A stretch of DNA of 58,257 nucleotides, from assembly GCA_947259915.1 (NCBI GenBank), contig CAMYOC010000033.1, positions 137,523 through 195,779 on the forward strand, in the 5' to 3' direction. Below are positions 39,313 through 49,152 of the stretch, one piece after another; position 1 is the stretch's first letter, and each line of letters begins with the position of its first letter. The position numbers were made by a program, and so were the translations under genes. The notes below the pieces were generated by a model, which saw nothing but the letters and a program-made list of their open reading frames with translations, was not told the DNA's origin and searched no databases. The DNA comes from an uncultured Gammaproteobacteria bacterium. GTDB lineage: Bacteria; Pseudomonadota; Gammaproteobacteria; Steroidobacterales; XN24.

Positions 39313-42300
39313 CTACATGTTCCTGCGGTACTGCCCCCCCACCTGATACAGACCATGTGTGATCTGTCCCAGCGTGCAGACTTTGACCGCTTCCATCAAT
39401 TCGGCGAACACGTTGCCGTCCCGGGCGGCGACATCCTGCAGCCTTCCCATGGCGGCGGCGGACTCGTCCTGATGGGCGGATCTGAACACACGGATGGCTT
39501 CGACCTGCTCCCGCTTCTCCTCCTCGGTGGAGCGTATCAGCTCGATGGCGCCCGGCGCCTCCTCCGCTGACGATCCGGCCTTGAAGGTGTTCACCCCTAC
39601 GATGGGAAGACTGCCATCATGCTTGCGCGATTCATAGTACAGGCTCTCTTCCTGGATCTTGCCACGCTGGTACATGGTCTCCATCGCACCCAAAACGCCG
39701 CCCCGTTCGGAGAGACGTTCGAACTCCTGATAGACCGCTTCTTCCACCAGATCGGTCAGCTGATCAATGGCGAACGCACCCTGCAGCGGGTTCTGCACCT
39801 TGTTCAGGCCCAGCTCCTTGTTGATGATCATCTGGATCGCCACCGCGCGGCGCACGGACTCTTCCGTCGGCGTTGTGATCGCCTCGTCGTAGGCGTTGGT
39901 GTGCAGGCTGTTGCAGTTGTCGAACAACGCATAAAGAGCTTGAAGTGTGGTGCGGATATCGTTGAATTGTATTTCCTGGGCATGGAGGCTACGACCCGAG
40001 GTCTGTATGTGGTACTTGAGCATCTGGCTGCGTGGCCCGGCGCCGTAGAGCCGCCGCATCGCCCGCGCCCAAATGCGTCTCGCCACCCGACCGATGACCG
40101 CGTATTCCGGATCCATACCGTTGGAGAAGAAGAAGCTGAGATTGGGCGCGAAGTCGTCGATCAACATGCCGCGGCTGAGGTAGTATTCGACAAAGGTAAA
40201 GCCGTTGGCGAGGGTGAACGCCAGCTGCGAGATCGGATTCGCCCCGGCCTCGGCGATGTGGTAACCGCTGATCGATACGCTGTAAAAATTGCGCACCCGA
40301 TGGTCGATAAAGTAGTCCTGAACGTCCCCCATCATGCGCAGCGCGAACTCGGTTGAGAAGATGCAGGTGTTCTGCGCCTGATCCTCCTTCAGGATATCTG
40401 CCTGCACCGTGCCGCGGACCTGGCCCAGCGTCTCGTCGCGGATCCGGCCATAGGTCTCGGCATCCACCAGACGGTCGCCGCTGATGCCCAGGAGACCGAG
40501 GCCGGAGCCATCGTGACCCGACGGCAGATCGCCGCGATAGACGGGCCGCGGCCGGCTGGCGAAATATTCGTCGATACGTGTCTGGGCCGCGTCCCAGCCC
40601 CCGGTCTCGCGGAGATGGCGCTCGATACGCTGGTCGACAGCCGCATTCATAAACATGGCCAGGATCATCGGCGCCGGTCCGTTGATGGTCATGGATACCG
40701 AGGTATTCGGGGCGCACAGATCGAAACCCGAATACAGACGTTTCATATCGTCGACGGTAGCGATGGATACGCCCGAGTTGCCGATGCGGCCGTAGATATC
40801 CGGCCGCTCGTCCGGATCCTCGCCATACAAGGTCACGGAATCGAACGCCGTGGACAGACGGGTCGCCGGATGGCCGGCCGAGAGGTAATGGAAGCGGCGA
40901 TTGGTGCGCTCGGCCATGCCTTCGCCGGCGAACATGCGGATCGGATCCTCGGCCTCGCGCCGGTAGGGGTAGACCCCCGCCGTGTAGGGATAGTCGCCGG
41001 GCAGGTTTTCCCGCAGCAGGAAGAACAACAAATCCCCCCAGTCACGATAATCCGGCGCCGCGATCCTGGGGATCTCCAGATGGCACAGTGACCGGGTGTA
41101 GTTGTCACCGGTGACCTCACGCTCGCGGACCCGATAGCTGTAGTGCTCGGCGCGCACGCCCGCGGCACGGCGCGGCCAGTCCCTCAGCAGCGCCAGCGGC
41201 TCGGCACCCAGCTCGGACAGAGACTCGTTATAACGGCGCCGCAGCAGGCGCAGACTCTCATCGCCTGCGTCGAGCTGATCATCCGCATACGCCTCCAGCG
41301 GCAACGGCACTGAGTCGCCGAGCTCCTGCAGCGCACGGAAGCAGGCATGGGCGCGGCTGGCCACGCCGGCCAGCGTCCGCGCCTCCTGATTGGCGTTGCG
41401 CCCGGCGTCGGCGATCTCCGACAGATAGCGCACCCGCTGCGGCGGGATCAGGGCGCGGCGCGCCTCGGTGGGCCGGCCAGGTAGCTCATCCGCGGCCCAC
41501 GCAGCCGCCAGATCCGGCAGCCGTTCACCGATAGCCTTGCAGATCGCGGTGAAGAAGCTGTTGATGCCCGGGTCGTTGAACTGGCTGGCGATGGTCGGGA
41601 ACACGGGAACCTGTTCGTCAGCCAGCGAAAACGCCTTGCGATTACGCTTCCACTGCTTGCGCACGTCGCGCAGCGCGTCTTCAGCGCCGCGTTTCTCGAA
41701 CTTGTTCAGGGCGACGAGATCGGCGAAATCCAGCATGTCGATCTTTTCGAGCTGGCTGGCGGCGCCGTAGTCGCTGGTCATCACGTAGATCGACAGATCC
41801 ACCAGGTCGACGATCTCGGTATCGCTTTGTCCGATACCGGCGGTCTCGACGATGATCAGATCGAATTCGGAGTCCTTGAGGAATTCGATACTGTCGCGCA
41901 ACACCGCGCTGGTCGCCAGGTGCTGGCGTCGGGTAGCCATGGAGCGCATAAAGATGCGCTCCTCGGACAGGCTGTTGATCCGGATGCGGTCGCCCAACAA
42001 TGCGCCCCCGGAGCGGCGGCGGGTCGGATCGACGGCCAGCACCGCGAGACGCTTGTCAGGGAACGCACGAACAAAGCGGTTGAGCAATTCGTCGGTCAGA
42101 CTGCTCTTGCCGGCGCCGCCGGTGCCGGTGATGCCGATCACGGGTACCGTGGCCGAATTTTCGGTCCAGCGCCGGCGCAGACCCTCGATCCGCTCCGGCT
42201 CGTCGACAGATGCCTCCAGCAGACTCAGCATCTGCCCCAGCCGCCGGTGGTCGGCTGTGGCGACCGGGTCGCTGGTGGCTTCGGGCCGTGGCCAGGCACG

Positions 42301-42750
42301 CACCCGTTTGAACACATCCTCGATCATGCCTTCGAGACCCAGCCGCATGCCGTCGTTGGCGTCGTAGATCTTCTCCACGCCGTAGGCTTCGAGCGCGTCG
42401 ATCTCGTCCGGGGCGATAGTGCCGCCACCGCCGACGACGACCCGGATATGCTCGGCGCCGGCCTCGCGCAGCATGTCTACCATGTAGCGGAAATACTCGT
42501 TATGGCCGCCCTGATAGGAACTGCAGGCGATCGCGTCCACGTCTTCCTGCAGCGCGGCGCGCACGATATCGGCGACGCTGCGGTTGTGGCCGAGGTGGAT
42601 CACCTCGGCACCGTGGCTCTGTAATATCCGCCGGATGATGTTGATAGCCGCGTCATGACCGTCAAACAGAGACGCGGCGCTGATAAAGCGCAGCGGCGTT
42701 TCGCTGGACTCCTCGCGTGGCAGGCTGACGTCTTTGGCGGCTGTACTCAT
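39313..42750 (-). CDS. icmF: Fused isobutyryl-CoA mutase IcmF
   Basis: Adenosylcobalamin enzyme interconverting isobutyryl-CoA and n-butyryl-CoA, fused to its own G-protein chaperone. Domains in order are B12-binding (about 20-150, SLFDGHDAAINIIRRIL with the lower-ligand His), MeaB-like GTPase (about 205-420, GITGTGGAGKSS P-loop, NKFE), a linker, and the TIM-barrel mutase (about 560-1145). At the two residues separating isobutyryl- from methylmalonyl-CoA mutases, the isobutyryl type is present: Phe607 (RMFAGEG) and Gln793 (AQNTCIF) instead of Tyr and Arg. Length 1145. It is divergent from leucine dehydrogenase. I saw no cobalamin riboswitch upstream. Confidence 0.94.
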   Translation of the reverse strand: MSTAAKDVSLPREESSETPLRFISAASLFDGHDAAINIIRRILQSHGAEVIHLGHNRSVADIVRAALQEDVDAIACSSYQGGHNEYFRYMVDMLREAGAEHIRVVVGGGGTIAPDEIDALEAYGVEKIYDANDGMRLGLEGMIEDVFKRVRAWPRPEATSDPVATADHRRLGQMLSLLEASVDEPERIEGLRRRWTENSATVPVIGITGTGGAGKSSLTDELLNRFVRAFPDKRLAVLAVDPTRRRSGGALLGDRIRINSLSEERIFMRSMATRRQHLATSAVLRDSIEFLKDSEFDLIIVETAGIGQSDTEIVDLVDLSIYVMTSDYGAASQLEKIDMLDFADLVALNKFEKRGAEDALRDVRKQWKRNRKAFSLADEQVPVFPTIASQFNDPGINSFFTAICKAIGERLPDLAAAWAADELPGRPTEARRALIPPQRVRYLSEIADAGRNANQEARTLAGVASRAHACFRALQELGDSVPLPLEAYADDQLDAGDESLRLLRRRYNESLSELGAEPLALLRDWPRRAAGVRAEHYSYRVREREVTGDNYTRSLCHLEIPRIAAPDYRDWGDLLFFLLRENLPGDYPYTAGVYPYRREAEDPIRMFAGEGMAERTNRRFHYLSAGHPATRLSTAFDSVTLYGEDPDERPDIYGRIGNSGVSIATVDDMKRLYSGFDLCAPNTSVSMTINGPAPMILAMFMNAAVDQRIERHLRETGGWDAAQTRIDEYFASRPRPVYRGDLPSGHDGSGLGLLGISGDRLVDAETYGRIRDETLGQVRGTVQADILKEDQAQNTCIFSTEFALRMMGDVQDYFIDHRVRNFYSVSISGYHIAEAGANPISQLAFTLANGFTFVEYYLSRGMLIDDFAPNLSFFFSNGMDPEYAVIGRVARRIWARAMRRLYGAGPRSQMLKYHIQTSGRSLHAQEIQFNDIRTTLQALYALFDNCNSLHTNAYDEAITTPTEESVRRAVAIQMIINKELGLNKVQNPLQGAFAIDQLTDLVEEAVYQEFERLSERGGVLGAMETMYQRGKIQEESLYYESRKHDGSLPIVGVNTFKAGSSAEEAPGAIELIRSTEEEKREQVEAIRVFRSAHQDESAAAMGRLQDVAARDGNVFAELMEAVKVCTLGQITHGLYQVGGQYRRNM

Positions 42751-43109
42751 GGGGCGTGAATCCGGTCTCTGACCCAGGCGCTGGCCACGCCCTTCGGGCA
42801 GTCGATTATAGCGACAAACCGGCGCGCCCCGATGCGGCCTGTTTTGTTGCGGTGCAATGCCAGTCTCTCATGCAGGAGAACGCGTGCCCGACTATAATTC
42901 GGCCGCCGTCAGGCTATACCGCGCCCGAATGCATTCGGCAAAGACGCGGCGACGGCAGATTCGCGCGTTCCGCTTTGATCGACGAATCCCGAGCTGGGTG
43001 TGGGCCGGAAGCAGCTCACACGCAGACCCTTGTCGCTGCATATTGCTTCGCGCCGCCGAACGGCGGCCGGATCGACCGTTTAAGAAGTATTCCGTCAGGA
43101 GGACAACGA
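42751..43109. promoter_or_regulatory. Divergent promoter region icmF / leucine dehydrogenase
   Basis: A 359-bp gap without a convincing gene. A perfect TATAAT lies on the minus strand at 42805-42810, about 55 nt before icmF, and another on the plus strand at 42893-42898, about 210 nt before the dehydrogenase; neither has a good -35, which would fit activator-dependent promoters. AGGAGG at 43097-43102 is the dehydrogenase Shine-Dalgarno. Small open frames here have no protein character. Confidence 0.45.
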
Positions 43110-44231
43110 ATGGAGCTGTTTGAGACCCTGCGCGAAATGGGGCACGAGCAAGTGGTGTTTTTCCAATGTGAAGACACCGGACTCAGGGCCATCGTGGCAA
43201 TACACAACACCACGCTCGGCCCTGCCCTGGGCGGCCTGCGCATGTGGCCGTATCAAAACGAAGAGGAAGCGCTCCGTGACGTGCTGCGACTGTCTCGAGG
43301 CATGACCTACAAAGCCGCGGTATCCGGTCTCAACCTGGGCGGCGGCAAGGCAGTCCTGATCGGCAACCCGGAGACCGACAAGAGCGAACCGTTGTTCCGT
43401 TCGCTCGGCCGTTTTATCGGCTCGCTCGGCGGCCGCTATATCACTGCCGAGGATGTCGGCACCACGGTCGAGGACATGGACTATATCTACCAGGAGACCG
43501 ACCGGGTGGTAGGCGTGCACCGGGTCCACGGGGGCAGCGGTGACCCGTCTCCGTTTACCGCCTACGGCACGCTGCAGGGCATCAAGGCCTGTCTCAACCG
43601 CAAATTCGATGATGACGATCCGGGCAAGCGCAGCTTCTCGATCCAGGGCTGCGGCCACGTCGGCTATTACCTGACCAAATATCTGCGTGAGGCCGGCGCC
43701 AAGGTCTTTGTCTGCGATATCAATGACAGCCGGACCGAGCGCGCGGTGGATGAACTGGGTGCTGAAGCGGTGCCCATGGAACAGATCTACGACGTGGACG
43801 CCGACGTATTTGCGCCCTGCGCGCTGGGCGGCGTGATCAACGAGGACACGGTGCCGCGGCTCAAATGCCAGATCGTCGCCGGCAGCGCCAACAATCAGCT
43901 GGAGTCCGAGGAATGGGGCACGGTGCTCGAGGAGCGCGGCATCCTCTATGCACCGGACTACGCCATCAACGCCGGCGGTCTGATGAACGTGGCGATCGAA
44001 CTACAGGGCTACGACCGGGACCGCGCCTACCGCACGGTGAGCACCATCTACAATATTATCGGTAACATCTTCAGCATCGCAGACCGGGACGGCATCCCGA
44101 GCTGGCAGGCGGCGGACCGTCTCGCGCTGGAACGTATCGAGGCCATCGGCAACGTGCGCCGGTTCTACTCGCTGCGGTTCAAGGACCGGCTGTCCGGGCG
44201 CAGGCCGCATACCACGGCCACTATCGGCTGA
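43110..44231 (+). CDS. Leucine (branched-chain amino acid) dehydrogenase
   Basis: NAD-dependent Glu/Leu/Phe/Val dehydrogenase of 373 residues that oxidatively deaminates leucine, valine and isoleucine. The catalytic lysine region is [15 protein letters not shown] and the dinucleotide fold is [31 protein letters not shown] is typical of leucine dehydrogenases. The start is decided by AGGAGG seven bases before the ATG; the frame is open for 350 bp upstream but that part is not protein-like. It feeds the liu genes downstream. Confidence 0.93.
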   Translation: MELFETLREMGHEQVVFFQCEDTGLRAIVAIHNTTLGPALGGLRMWPYQNEEEALRDVLRLSRGMTYKAAVSGLNLGGGKAVLIGNPETDKSEPLFRSLGRFIGSLGGRYITAEDVGTTVEDMDYIYQETDRVVGVHRVHGGSGDPSPFTAYGTLQGIKACLNRKFDDDDPGKRSFSIQGCGHVGYYLTKYLREAGAKVFVCDINDSRTERAVDELGAEAVPMEQIYDVDADVFAPCALGGVINEDTVPRLKCQIVAGSANNQLESEEWGTVLEERGILYAPDYAINAGGLMNVAIELQGYDRDRAYRTVSTIYNIIGNIFSIADRDGIPSWQAADRLALERIEAIGNVRRFYSLRFKDRLSGRRPHTTATIG

Positions 44232-44236
44232 CCGGC

Positions 44237-44256
44237 GGGGCCGCTGCAGCGGCCCC
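44237..44256. terminator. Perfect 20-bp palindrome after leucine dehydrogenase
   Basis: GGGGCCGCTG and its exact inverted copy lie 5 bp after the dehydrogenase stop, followed on the plus strand by GAATCGTTTTG. It can form a terminator-like hairpin or an attenuator between the dehydrogenase and the liu genes; the T-run is short and displaced, so leakage is likely. Confidence 0.55.
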
Positions 44257-44292
44257 GAATCGTTTTGTCGTCCCGTAGCGGAAGGAGCCTCG

Positions 44293-45465
44293 GTGACCGT
44301 ATTCAATACCGACATCAACGAAGACCTGGATCTGCTGCGCGACGCCGTGCGTCGCTTCGCCGAGGCCGAGATCGCGCCGCGTGCCGATCAGATCGACCAG
44401 GACAACGCGTTCCCCCAGGATCTGTGGCCAAAACTCGGCGAGATGGGCCTCCTCGGCATCACCGTGCCCGAGGAATACGGCGGCTCCGGGATGAGCTATC
44501 TGGCCCATGTGGTGGCGATGGAGGAGATCTCCCGCGCTTCCGCCTCGATCGGCCTGTCTTACGGCGCTCACTCAAATCTGTGCGTCAACAACATCTATCT
44601 CAATGCGAGCGAGGAACAACGCCAGCGCTGGCTGCCAAAATTATGCAGCGGTGAATGGGTCGGCGCGCTGGCCATGTCCGAGCCCGGAGCCGGCTCCGAC
44701 GTGGTCGGATCAATGAGCTGCCGGGCGGAAAAGCGCGGCGATGCCTGGGTGGCGAACGGCTCCAAGATGTGGATCACCAATGGCCCGGAAGCCTCCGTGC
44801 TGCTGACCTATATGCGCACCGCCGGACACGAGGCCGGGTCAAAGTGCATGACCGCCTTCGTCGTCGAAAAAGGGATGGCCGGCTTCAGCACCGCGCAGAA
44901 GCTGGACAAGCTCGGCATGCGCGGTTCGCAGACCTGCGAACTGGTGTTCGAAGACTGCGAAATCCCCGCTTCCAACGTGCTGGGGCAGCCGGATGAAGGC
45001 GTCTACATCCTGATGCGCGGTCTGGACTCCGAACGCGTGGTGCTGTCGGCCGGACCGATCGGCATCATGCAGGCCTGTATGGACGTCACCCTGCCCTATG
45101 TCCACGAACGCAAACAGTTTGGCCGCCCGATCGGCGAATTCGGCATCATGCAGGCCAAGCTGGCCGATATGTACACCGCGCTGCAATCCGCACGTGCGTT
45201 CAGCTATCGCGTCGCCGAGCAGTTCGACCGTGGCCGCCCCACGCGTCAGGATGCCGCCGCCTGCCTGCTGCTGGCGTCACAATCGGCGGTACAAGTCGCG
45301 CTCGAGGCGATACAAAGCCTGGGCGCCAACGGCTATATCAATGAATATCCGGCCGGACGCCTGCTGCGCGATGCCAAGCTCTATGAGATAGGCGCCGGGA
45401 CCAGCGAGATCCGGCGCATGCTGATCGGCCGTGAGCTGATGCGCGCCAGCGACACCGACACTTGA
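44293..45465 (+). CDS. liuA: Isovaleryl-CoA dehydrogenase
   Basis: FAD acyl-CoA dehydrogenase converting isovaleryl-CoA to 3-methylcrotonyl-CoA. The catalytic base is in the isovaleryl position, Glu247 ([12 protein letters not shown]), while the classical C-terminal Glu site reads [17 protein letters not shown]. The FAD-binding MSEPGAGSD and KMWITNG are present. It starts with GTG, five bases after AAGGAG. Length 390. Electrons pass to ETF and then to the ETF-QO encoded at 56031. Confidence 0.95.
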   Translation: MTVFNTDINEDLDLLRDAVRRFAEAEIAPRADQIDQDNAFPQDLWPKLGEMGLLGITVPEEYGGSGMSYLAHVVAMEEISRASASIGLSYGAHSNLCVNNIYLNASEEQRQRWLPKLCSGEWVGALAMSEPGAGSDVVGSMSCRAEKRGDAWVANGSKMWITNGPEASVLLTYMRTAGHEAGSKCMTAFVVEKGMAGFSTAQKLDKLGMRGSQTCELVFEDCEIPASNVLGQPDEGVYILMRGLDSERVVLSAGPIGIMQACMDVTLPYVHERKQFGRPIGEFGIMQAKLADMYTALQSARAFSYRVAEQFDRGRPTRQDAAACLLLASQSAVQVALEAIQSLGANGYINEYPAGRLLRDAKLYEIGAGTSEIRRMLIGRELMRASDTDT

Positions 45466-45490
45466 TGCAAAAATCCGAGGAGATCGCGCC

Positions 45491-46675
45491 ATGAGCGAAG
45501 AGAACGTCGTCATCGTCGCCGCCCGCCGCACCCCGATCGGGTCCTTCCAGGGCACCTTGTCCACGGTCCCGGCGCCTGATCTGGGCGCCACGGCCGCCGC
45601 CGCGGCTATCGCCGATGCCGGCCTCAAGCCGGAAGAGATCAATGAAGTCATCCTCGGCTGTGTGCTGCCGGCCGGGATCGGTCAGGCGCCCGCGCGCCAG
45701 GCCGCCCTCGCCGCCGGTCTGACCACGGCCACCGGCTGCACCACCATCAACAAGGTCTGCGGTTCGGGCATGAAGGCAGTGATGCTGGCCAACGATCTGA
45801 TCCGCGCCGGCTCGGCCGATATCGTGCTCGCCGGCGGCATGGAATCCATGAGTCTGGCGCCCTATCTGCTGCCCAAGGCACGCGGCGGCTATCGCATGGG
45901 TCACCAGCAGGTGCTGGACCACATGTTTTTCGACGGGCTGCAGAACCCCTATGACAACAACATGATGGGGCACTTCGCCGAACTCACCGCGGACAAATAT
46001 CAATTTACCCGCGAGGCCCAGGACGACTTTTCCATCACCTCGGTCAGGCGCGCCCTGTCCGCCATCGAAGACGGTGTCTTTGCAGAAGAAATCGCGCCGG
46101 TGCTGGTGAAGTCGCGCCGCGGCGAGACCAGGGTGGACACCGACGAGGAACCCGGCCGCTGCGATCTCGAGAAGATCACGCAGATGCGGCCCGCGTTCCG
46201 CCGCGACGGCGGCACCGTGACGGCCGCCAGCTCGTCCTCGATCTCTGACGGCGCCGCGGCGCTGATCCTGATGCGCGAGTCCGAAGCCAAAAAACGCGGC
46301 ATCGCGCCGCTGGTGCGTATCGCCGGTCACAGCGGCTTTGCCCACGCGCCCGAATGGTTCACCACGGCCCCGGTGTTCGCGGTAGAGGCGCTGCAAAAGT
46401 CCCTGGGCTGGAGCGCGGAGTCCACCGATCTCTATGAGATCAACGAGGCCTTCGCGGTAGTCGCCATGGCCGCCATCACCGACCTCAAGCTCGACCATGA
46501 CAAGGTCAACGTCAACGGCGGCGCCTGCGCACTGGGCCATCCGATCGGCGCCAGCGGCGCGCGTCTGATCGTCACCCTGATCCACGCTTTGCGCCAGCGG
46601 AAACTCAAGACCGGTATTGCCTCGCTGTGTATCGGCGGCGGCGAAGCCACCGCGATCGGTATCGAAGCCCTGTAG
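45491..46675 (+). CDS. Acetyl-CoA acetyltransferase (thiolase)
   Basis: Degradative thiolase of 394 residues. The acylated cysteine is Cys90 (NKVCGSGMKAV); the C-terminal His and Cys lie in GGACALGHPIGASGA and SLCIGGGEA. In this setting it would cleave acetoacetyl-CoA or 2-methylacetoacetyl-CoA from leucine and isoleucine breakdown. GAGGAG precedes the ATG. It lies between liuA and liuB. Confidence 0.93.
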   Translation: MSEENVVIVAARRTPIGSFQGTLSTVPAPDLGATAAAAAIADAGLKPEEINEVILGCVLPAGIGQAPARQAALAAGLTTATGCTTINKVCGSGMKAVMLANDLIRAGSADIVLAGGMESMSLAPYLLPKARGGYRMGHQQVLDHMFFDGLQNPYDNNMMGHFAELTADKYQFTREAQDDFSITSVRRALSAIEDGVFAEEIAPVLVKSRRGETRVDTDEEPGRCDLEKITQMRPAFRRDGGTVTAASSSSISDGAAALILMRESEAKKRGIAPLVRIAGHSGFAHAPEWFTTAPVFAVEALQKSLGWSAESTDLYEINEAFAVVAMAAITDLKLDHDKVNVNGGACALGHPIGASGARLIVTLIHALRQRKLKTGIASLCIGGGEATAIGIEAL

Positions 46676-46701
46676 CGCACGCAAAGCAGTAAACTGGCCC
46701 T

Positions 46702-48312
46702 ATGCCCCGGATCCGCACCCAGCTCGACCCGCGCAGCGACGAATTCGTCGCCAACGCCCGCCACATGGAATCACTGGTCGGCGATCTGAAGCACCAGCTC
46801 GAGCGTGTCGCCGAGGGTGGCAGCGAGCGGGCGCGCGCGAAACATCTGCAGCGGGACAAACTGCTGCCGCGTCAGCGGATCGAGGCGCTGCTCGACGAGG
46901 GCAGCCCGTTCCTGGAACTCTCCGCTCTCGCCGCCCACGGTCTGTACGATGACGCCGCGCCCTGCGCCGGGATCATCACCGGCATCGGCCGGGTCCGCGG
47001 CATCGAAGTCATGGTCGTGGCCAACGACGCCACCGTAAAGGGCGGCACGTATTTTCCGATTACGGTAAAGAAACACCTCCGTGCCCAGGAGATCGCGCTG
47101 GAGAATCACCTGCCGTGTATCTACCTGGTGGACTCCGGAGGTGCCTTCCTGCCGATGCAGGATGAGGTCTTCCCCGACCGGGATCACTTCGGCCGCATCT
47201 TCTACAACCAGGCACAGCTCTCGGCGCGTGGCATCCCGCAGATCGCGGTGGTGATGGGTTCGTGTACCGCCGGCGGCGCCTACGTGCCGGCGATGTGCGA
47301 CGAGGCGATCATCGTCCGCGAACAGGGCACGATCTTTCTCGGCGGCCCGCCGCTGGTAAAGGCCGCCACCGGCGAGGTGGTGGACGCCGAGTCGCTCGGC
47401 GGCGGCGACGTGCACAGCCGGATCTCCGGTGTCACCGATCACCTGGCCAACGACGATGCGCATGCGCTCGATATCGCGCGCGATATCGTCGCCGCGCTCA
47501 ACCGGCGCAAACAGATGACGCTGGCGATCCGCGAGCCCCGGGAGCCGGTCCACGCGGCGGCCGAGCTCTACGGCATCGTGCCGCAGGACACACGTTATCC
47601 CTATGAAGTCAGGGAGATCATCGCGCGGCTGGTGGACGGCTCCGAATTTACCGAGTTCAAGCCGCTCTATGGCAAGACCCTGGTCTGCGGTTTCGCCCAT
47701 CTGCACGGCTATCCGGTCGGCATCATCGCCAACAACGGCATCCTGTTTTCCGAGTCGGCGCTCAAGGGCGCCCATTTCATACAACTGTGCAACCGGCGCC
47801 GCGTGCCGCTGGTGTTTCTGCAAAACATCACCGGCTTTATGGTCGGCAAGAAATACGAGAACGCCGGTATCGCCAAGGATGGTGCCAAGATGGTCAACGC
47901 GGTGGCGACCGCCACGGTGCCCAAATTCACCGTGATCATCGGCGGCTCCTTTGGTGCCGGGAACTACGCGATGTGCGGCCGCGCCTATGGCGCGCGCATG
48001 CTCTGGACCTGGCCCAATGCGCGCATCTCGGTGATGGGCGGCGAGCAGGCTGCCTCGGTATTGGCCACGGTCCGCCAGGACGGTCTCGACGCCCGCGGCG
48101 AGGCCTGGCCCGAGGCGGAACGGGCCGCGTTCGAGGGCAAGATCCGGGAACAATACGAGACCCAGGGACACCCCTACTACGCCACCGCCCGGCTCTGGGA
48201 CGACGGCGTGATCGACCCGCTGGACACCCGCCGCGTGCTCGCGCTGGCGATCTCGGCCAGCGCCAACGAGCCGCCGCAGCCAGAGCGCCCCTACGGCATA
48301 TTTCGCATGTAA
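46702..48312 (+). CDS. liuB: Methylcrotonyl-CoA carboxylase carboxyltransferase (beta) subunit
   Basis: Carboxyltransferase subunit of MCC, 536 residues with N- and C-terminal crotonase-like domains. Oxyanion loops are [14 protein letters not shown] and [27 protein letters not shown]. The latter text and [12 protein letters not shown] are typical of MCC beta and separate it from propionyl-CoA carboxylase. It works with the biotin subunit encoded at 49152. Confidence 0.95.
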   Translation: MPRIRTQLDPRSDEFVANARHMESLVGDLKHQLERVAEGGSERARAKHLQRDKLLPRQRIEALLDEGSPFLELSALAAHGLYDDAAPCAGIITGIGRVRGIEVMVVANDATVKGGTYFPITVKKHLRAQEIALENHLPCIYLVDSGGAFLPMQDEVFPDRDHFGRIFYNQAQLSARGIPQIAVVMGSCTAGGAYVPAMCDEAIIVREQGTIFLGGPPLVKAATGEVVDAESLGGGDVHSRISGVTDHLANDDAHALDIARDIVAALNRRKQMTLAIREPREPVHAAAELYGIVPQDTRYPYEVREIIARLVDGSEFTEFKPLYGKTLVCGFAHLHGYPVGIIANNGILFSESALKGAHFIQLCNRRRVPLVFLQNITGFMVGKKYENAGIAKDGAKMVNAVATATVPKFTVIIGGSFGAGNYAMCGRAYGARMLWTWPNARISVMGGEQAASVLATVRQDGLDARGEAWPEAERAAFEGKIREQYETQGHPYYATARLWDDGVIDPLDTRRVLALAISASANEPPQPERPYGIFRM

Positions 48313-48315
48313 CGC

Positions 48316-48337
48316 GCCGGCCCGCGCACGGGCCGGC
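48316..48337. repeat. Intercistronic hairpin between liuB and liuC
   Basis: GCCGGCCCG and CGGGCCGGC form a perfect 9-bp stem around CGCA in the 39-bp gap. With no T-tract it is more likely an mRNA-stabilising or partial-termination element than a true terminator. Confidence 0.5.
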
Positions 48338-48351
48338 ACACGGAGTCTTCC

Positions 48352-49152
48352 ATGTCATCTGAGACGGTATTACTCGAGGTCGATGACCGCGGCGTCGCCA
48401 CGGTGACCCTGAACCGGCCCAAGGTCCATAACGCGTTCGACCAGGTCCTGATCGAAAGATTGACCCGTACCCTGATCGACACCGCCGCGCGCGACGACGT
48501 GCGCGTGGTGGTCCTGACCGGCGCCGGCCGCTCCTTTTGCAGCGGCGCAGACATGGAGTGGATGCGCTCCATGGCCGGCTTTAGCGAGGCCGAGAATCTG
48601 GAGGACGCGCTCAGACTGGCCGAGCTGATGGCGACACTCAACGCGCTGCCAAAACCGACTATCGCGCGAGTCAACGGACATGCCTTTGGCGGCGGCGTCG
48701 GCCTGGTCTGCTGTTGTGACATCGCGGTAGCCGCCGAAGATGCGCGCTTCGCGCTGAGCGAAGTCAGGCTCGGCCTGGTGCCGGCGGTGATCTCGCCGTA
48801 TGTGATCGACGCGATTGGCGTGCGCCACGCACGACGCTTCTTCCTCACCGCCGAGGCGGTCACCGCGCGCAAGGCCCGCCGGGTCGGGTTGATCCACGAA
48901 ATCGCCAAGGACCGTCACCTGAACGACGTAGTCGAGGACCAGATCGGCATGCTGCTGCAGGGCGGACCGGTGGCGATGCGCGAGTGCAAAGCGCTGATCC
49001 ACATGGTCGACGGCCATACCCTGGCTTCCGACCAGTCGCTGCGCCAACGCACCGCCGAACTCATTTCCCAGCTGCGGATCGCGGCCGAAGGTCAGGAAGG
49101 CCTCGGTGCGTTTCTGGAGAAACGCGCGCCGAAGTGGACCGAAGAACGCTGA
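48352..49152 (+). CDS. liuC: Methylglutaconyl-CoA hydratase (enoyl-CoA hydratase family)
   Basis: Crotonase-fold enzyme of 266 residues that hydrates 3-methylglutaconyl-CoA to HMG-CoA. The oxyanion-hole segments are SFCSGADMEWM and NGHAFGGGVGLVCCCDIAVA. The position between the two carboxylase subunits, as in Pseudomonas liuABCDE, supports this substrate over a general enoyl-CoA. Its stop overlaps the liuD start by one base (TGATG). Confidence 0.93.
   Translation: MSSETVLLEVDDRGVATVTLNRPKVHNAFDQVLIERLTRTLIDTAARDDVRVVVLTGAGRSFCSGADMEWMRSMAGFSEAENLEDALRLAELMATLNALPKPTIARVNGHAFGGGVGLVCCCDIAVAAEDARFALSEVRLGLVPAVISPYVIDAIGVRHARRFFLTAEAVTARKARRVGLIHEIAKDRHLNDVVEDQIGMLLQGGPVAMRECKALIHMVDGHTLASDQSLRQRTAELISQLRIAAEGQEGLGAFLEKRAPKWTEER

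Noticed and set aside
42751..42900. Cobalamin riboswitch upstream of the B12 enzyme IcmF
   Set aside because: I looked for the B12-box and surrounding conserved stems and did not find them.
42857..43123. 88-codon open frame in the icmF/leucine dehydrogenase gap
   Set aside because: No Shine-Dalgarno, no recognisable motif, and it overlaps the ribosome-binding site and start of the dehydrogenase.
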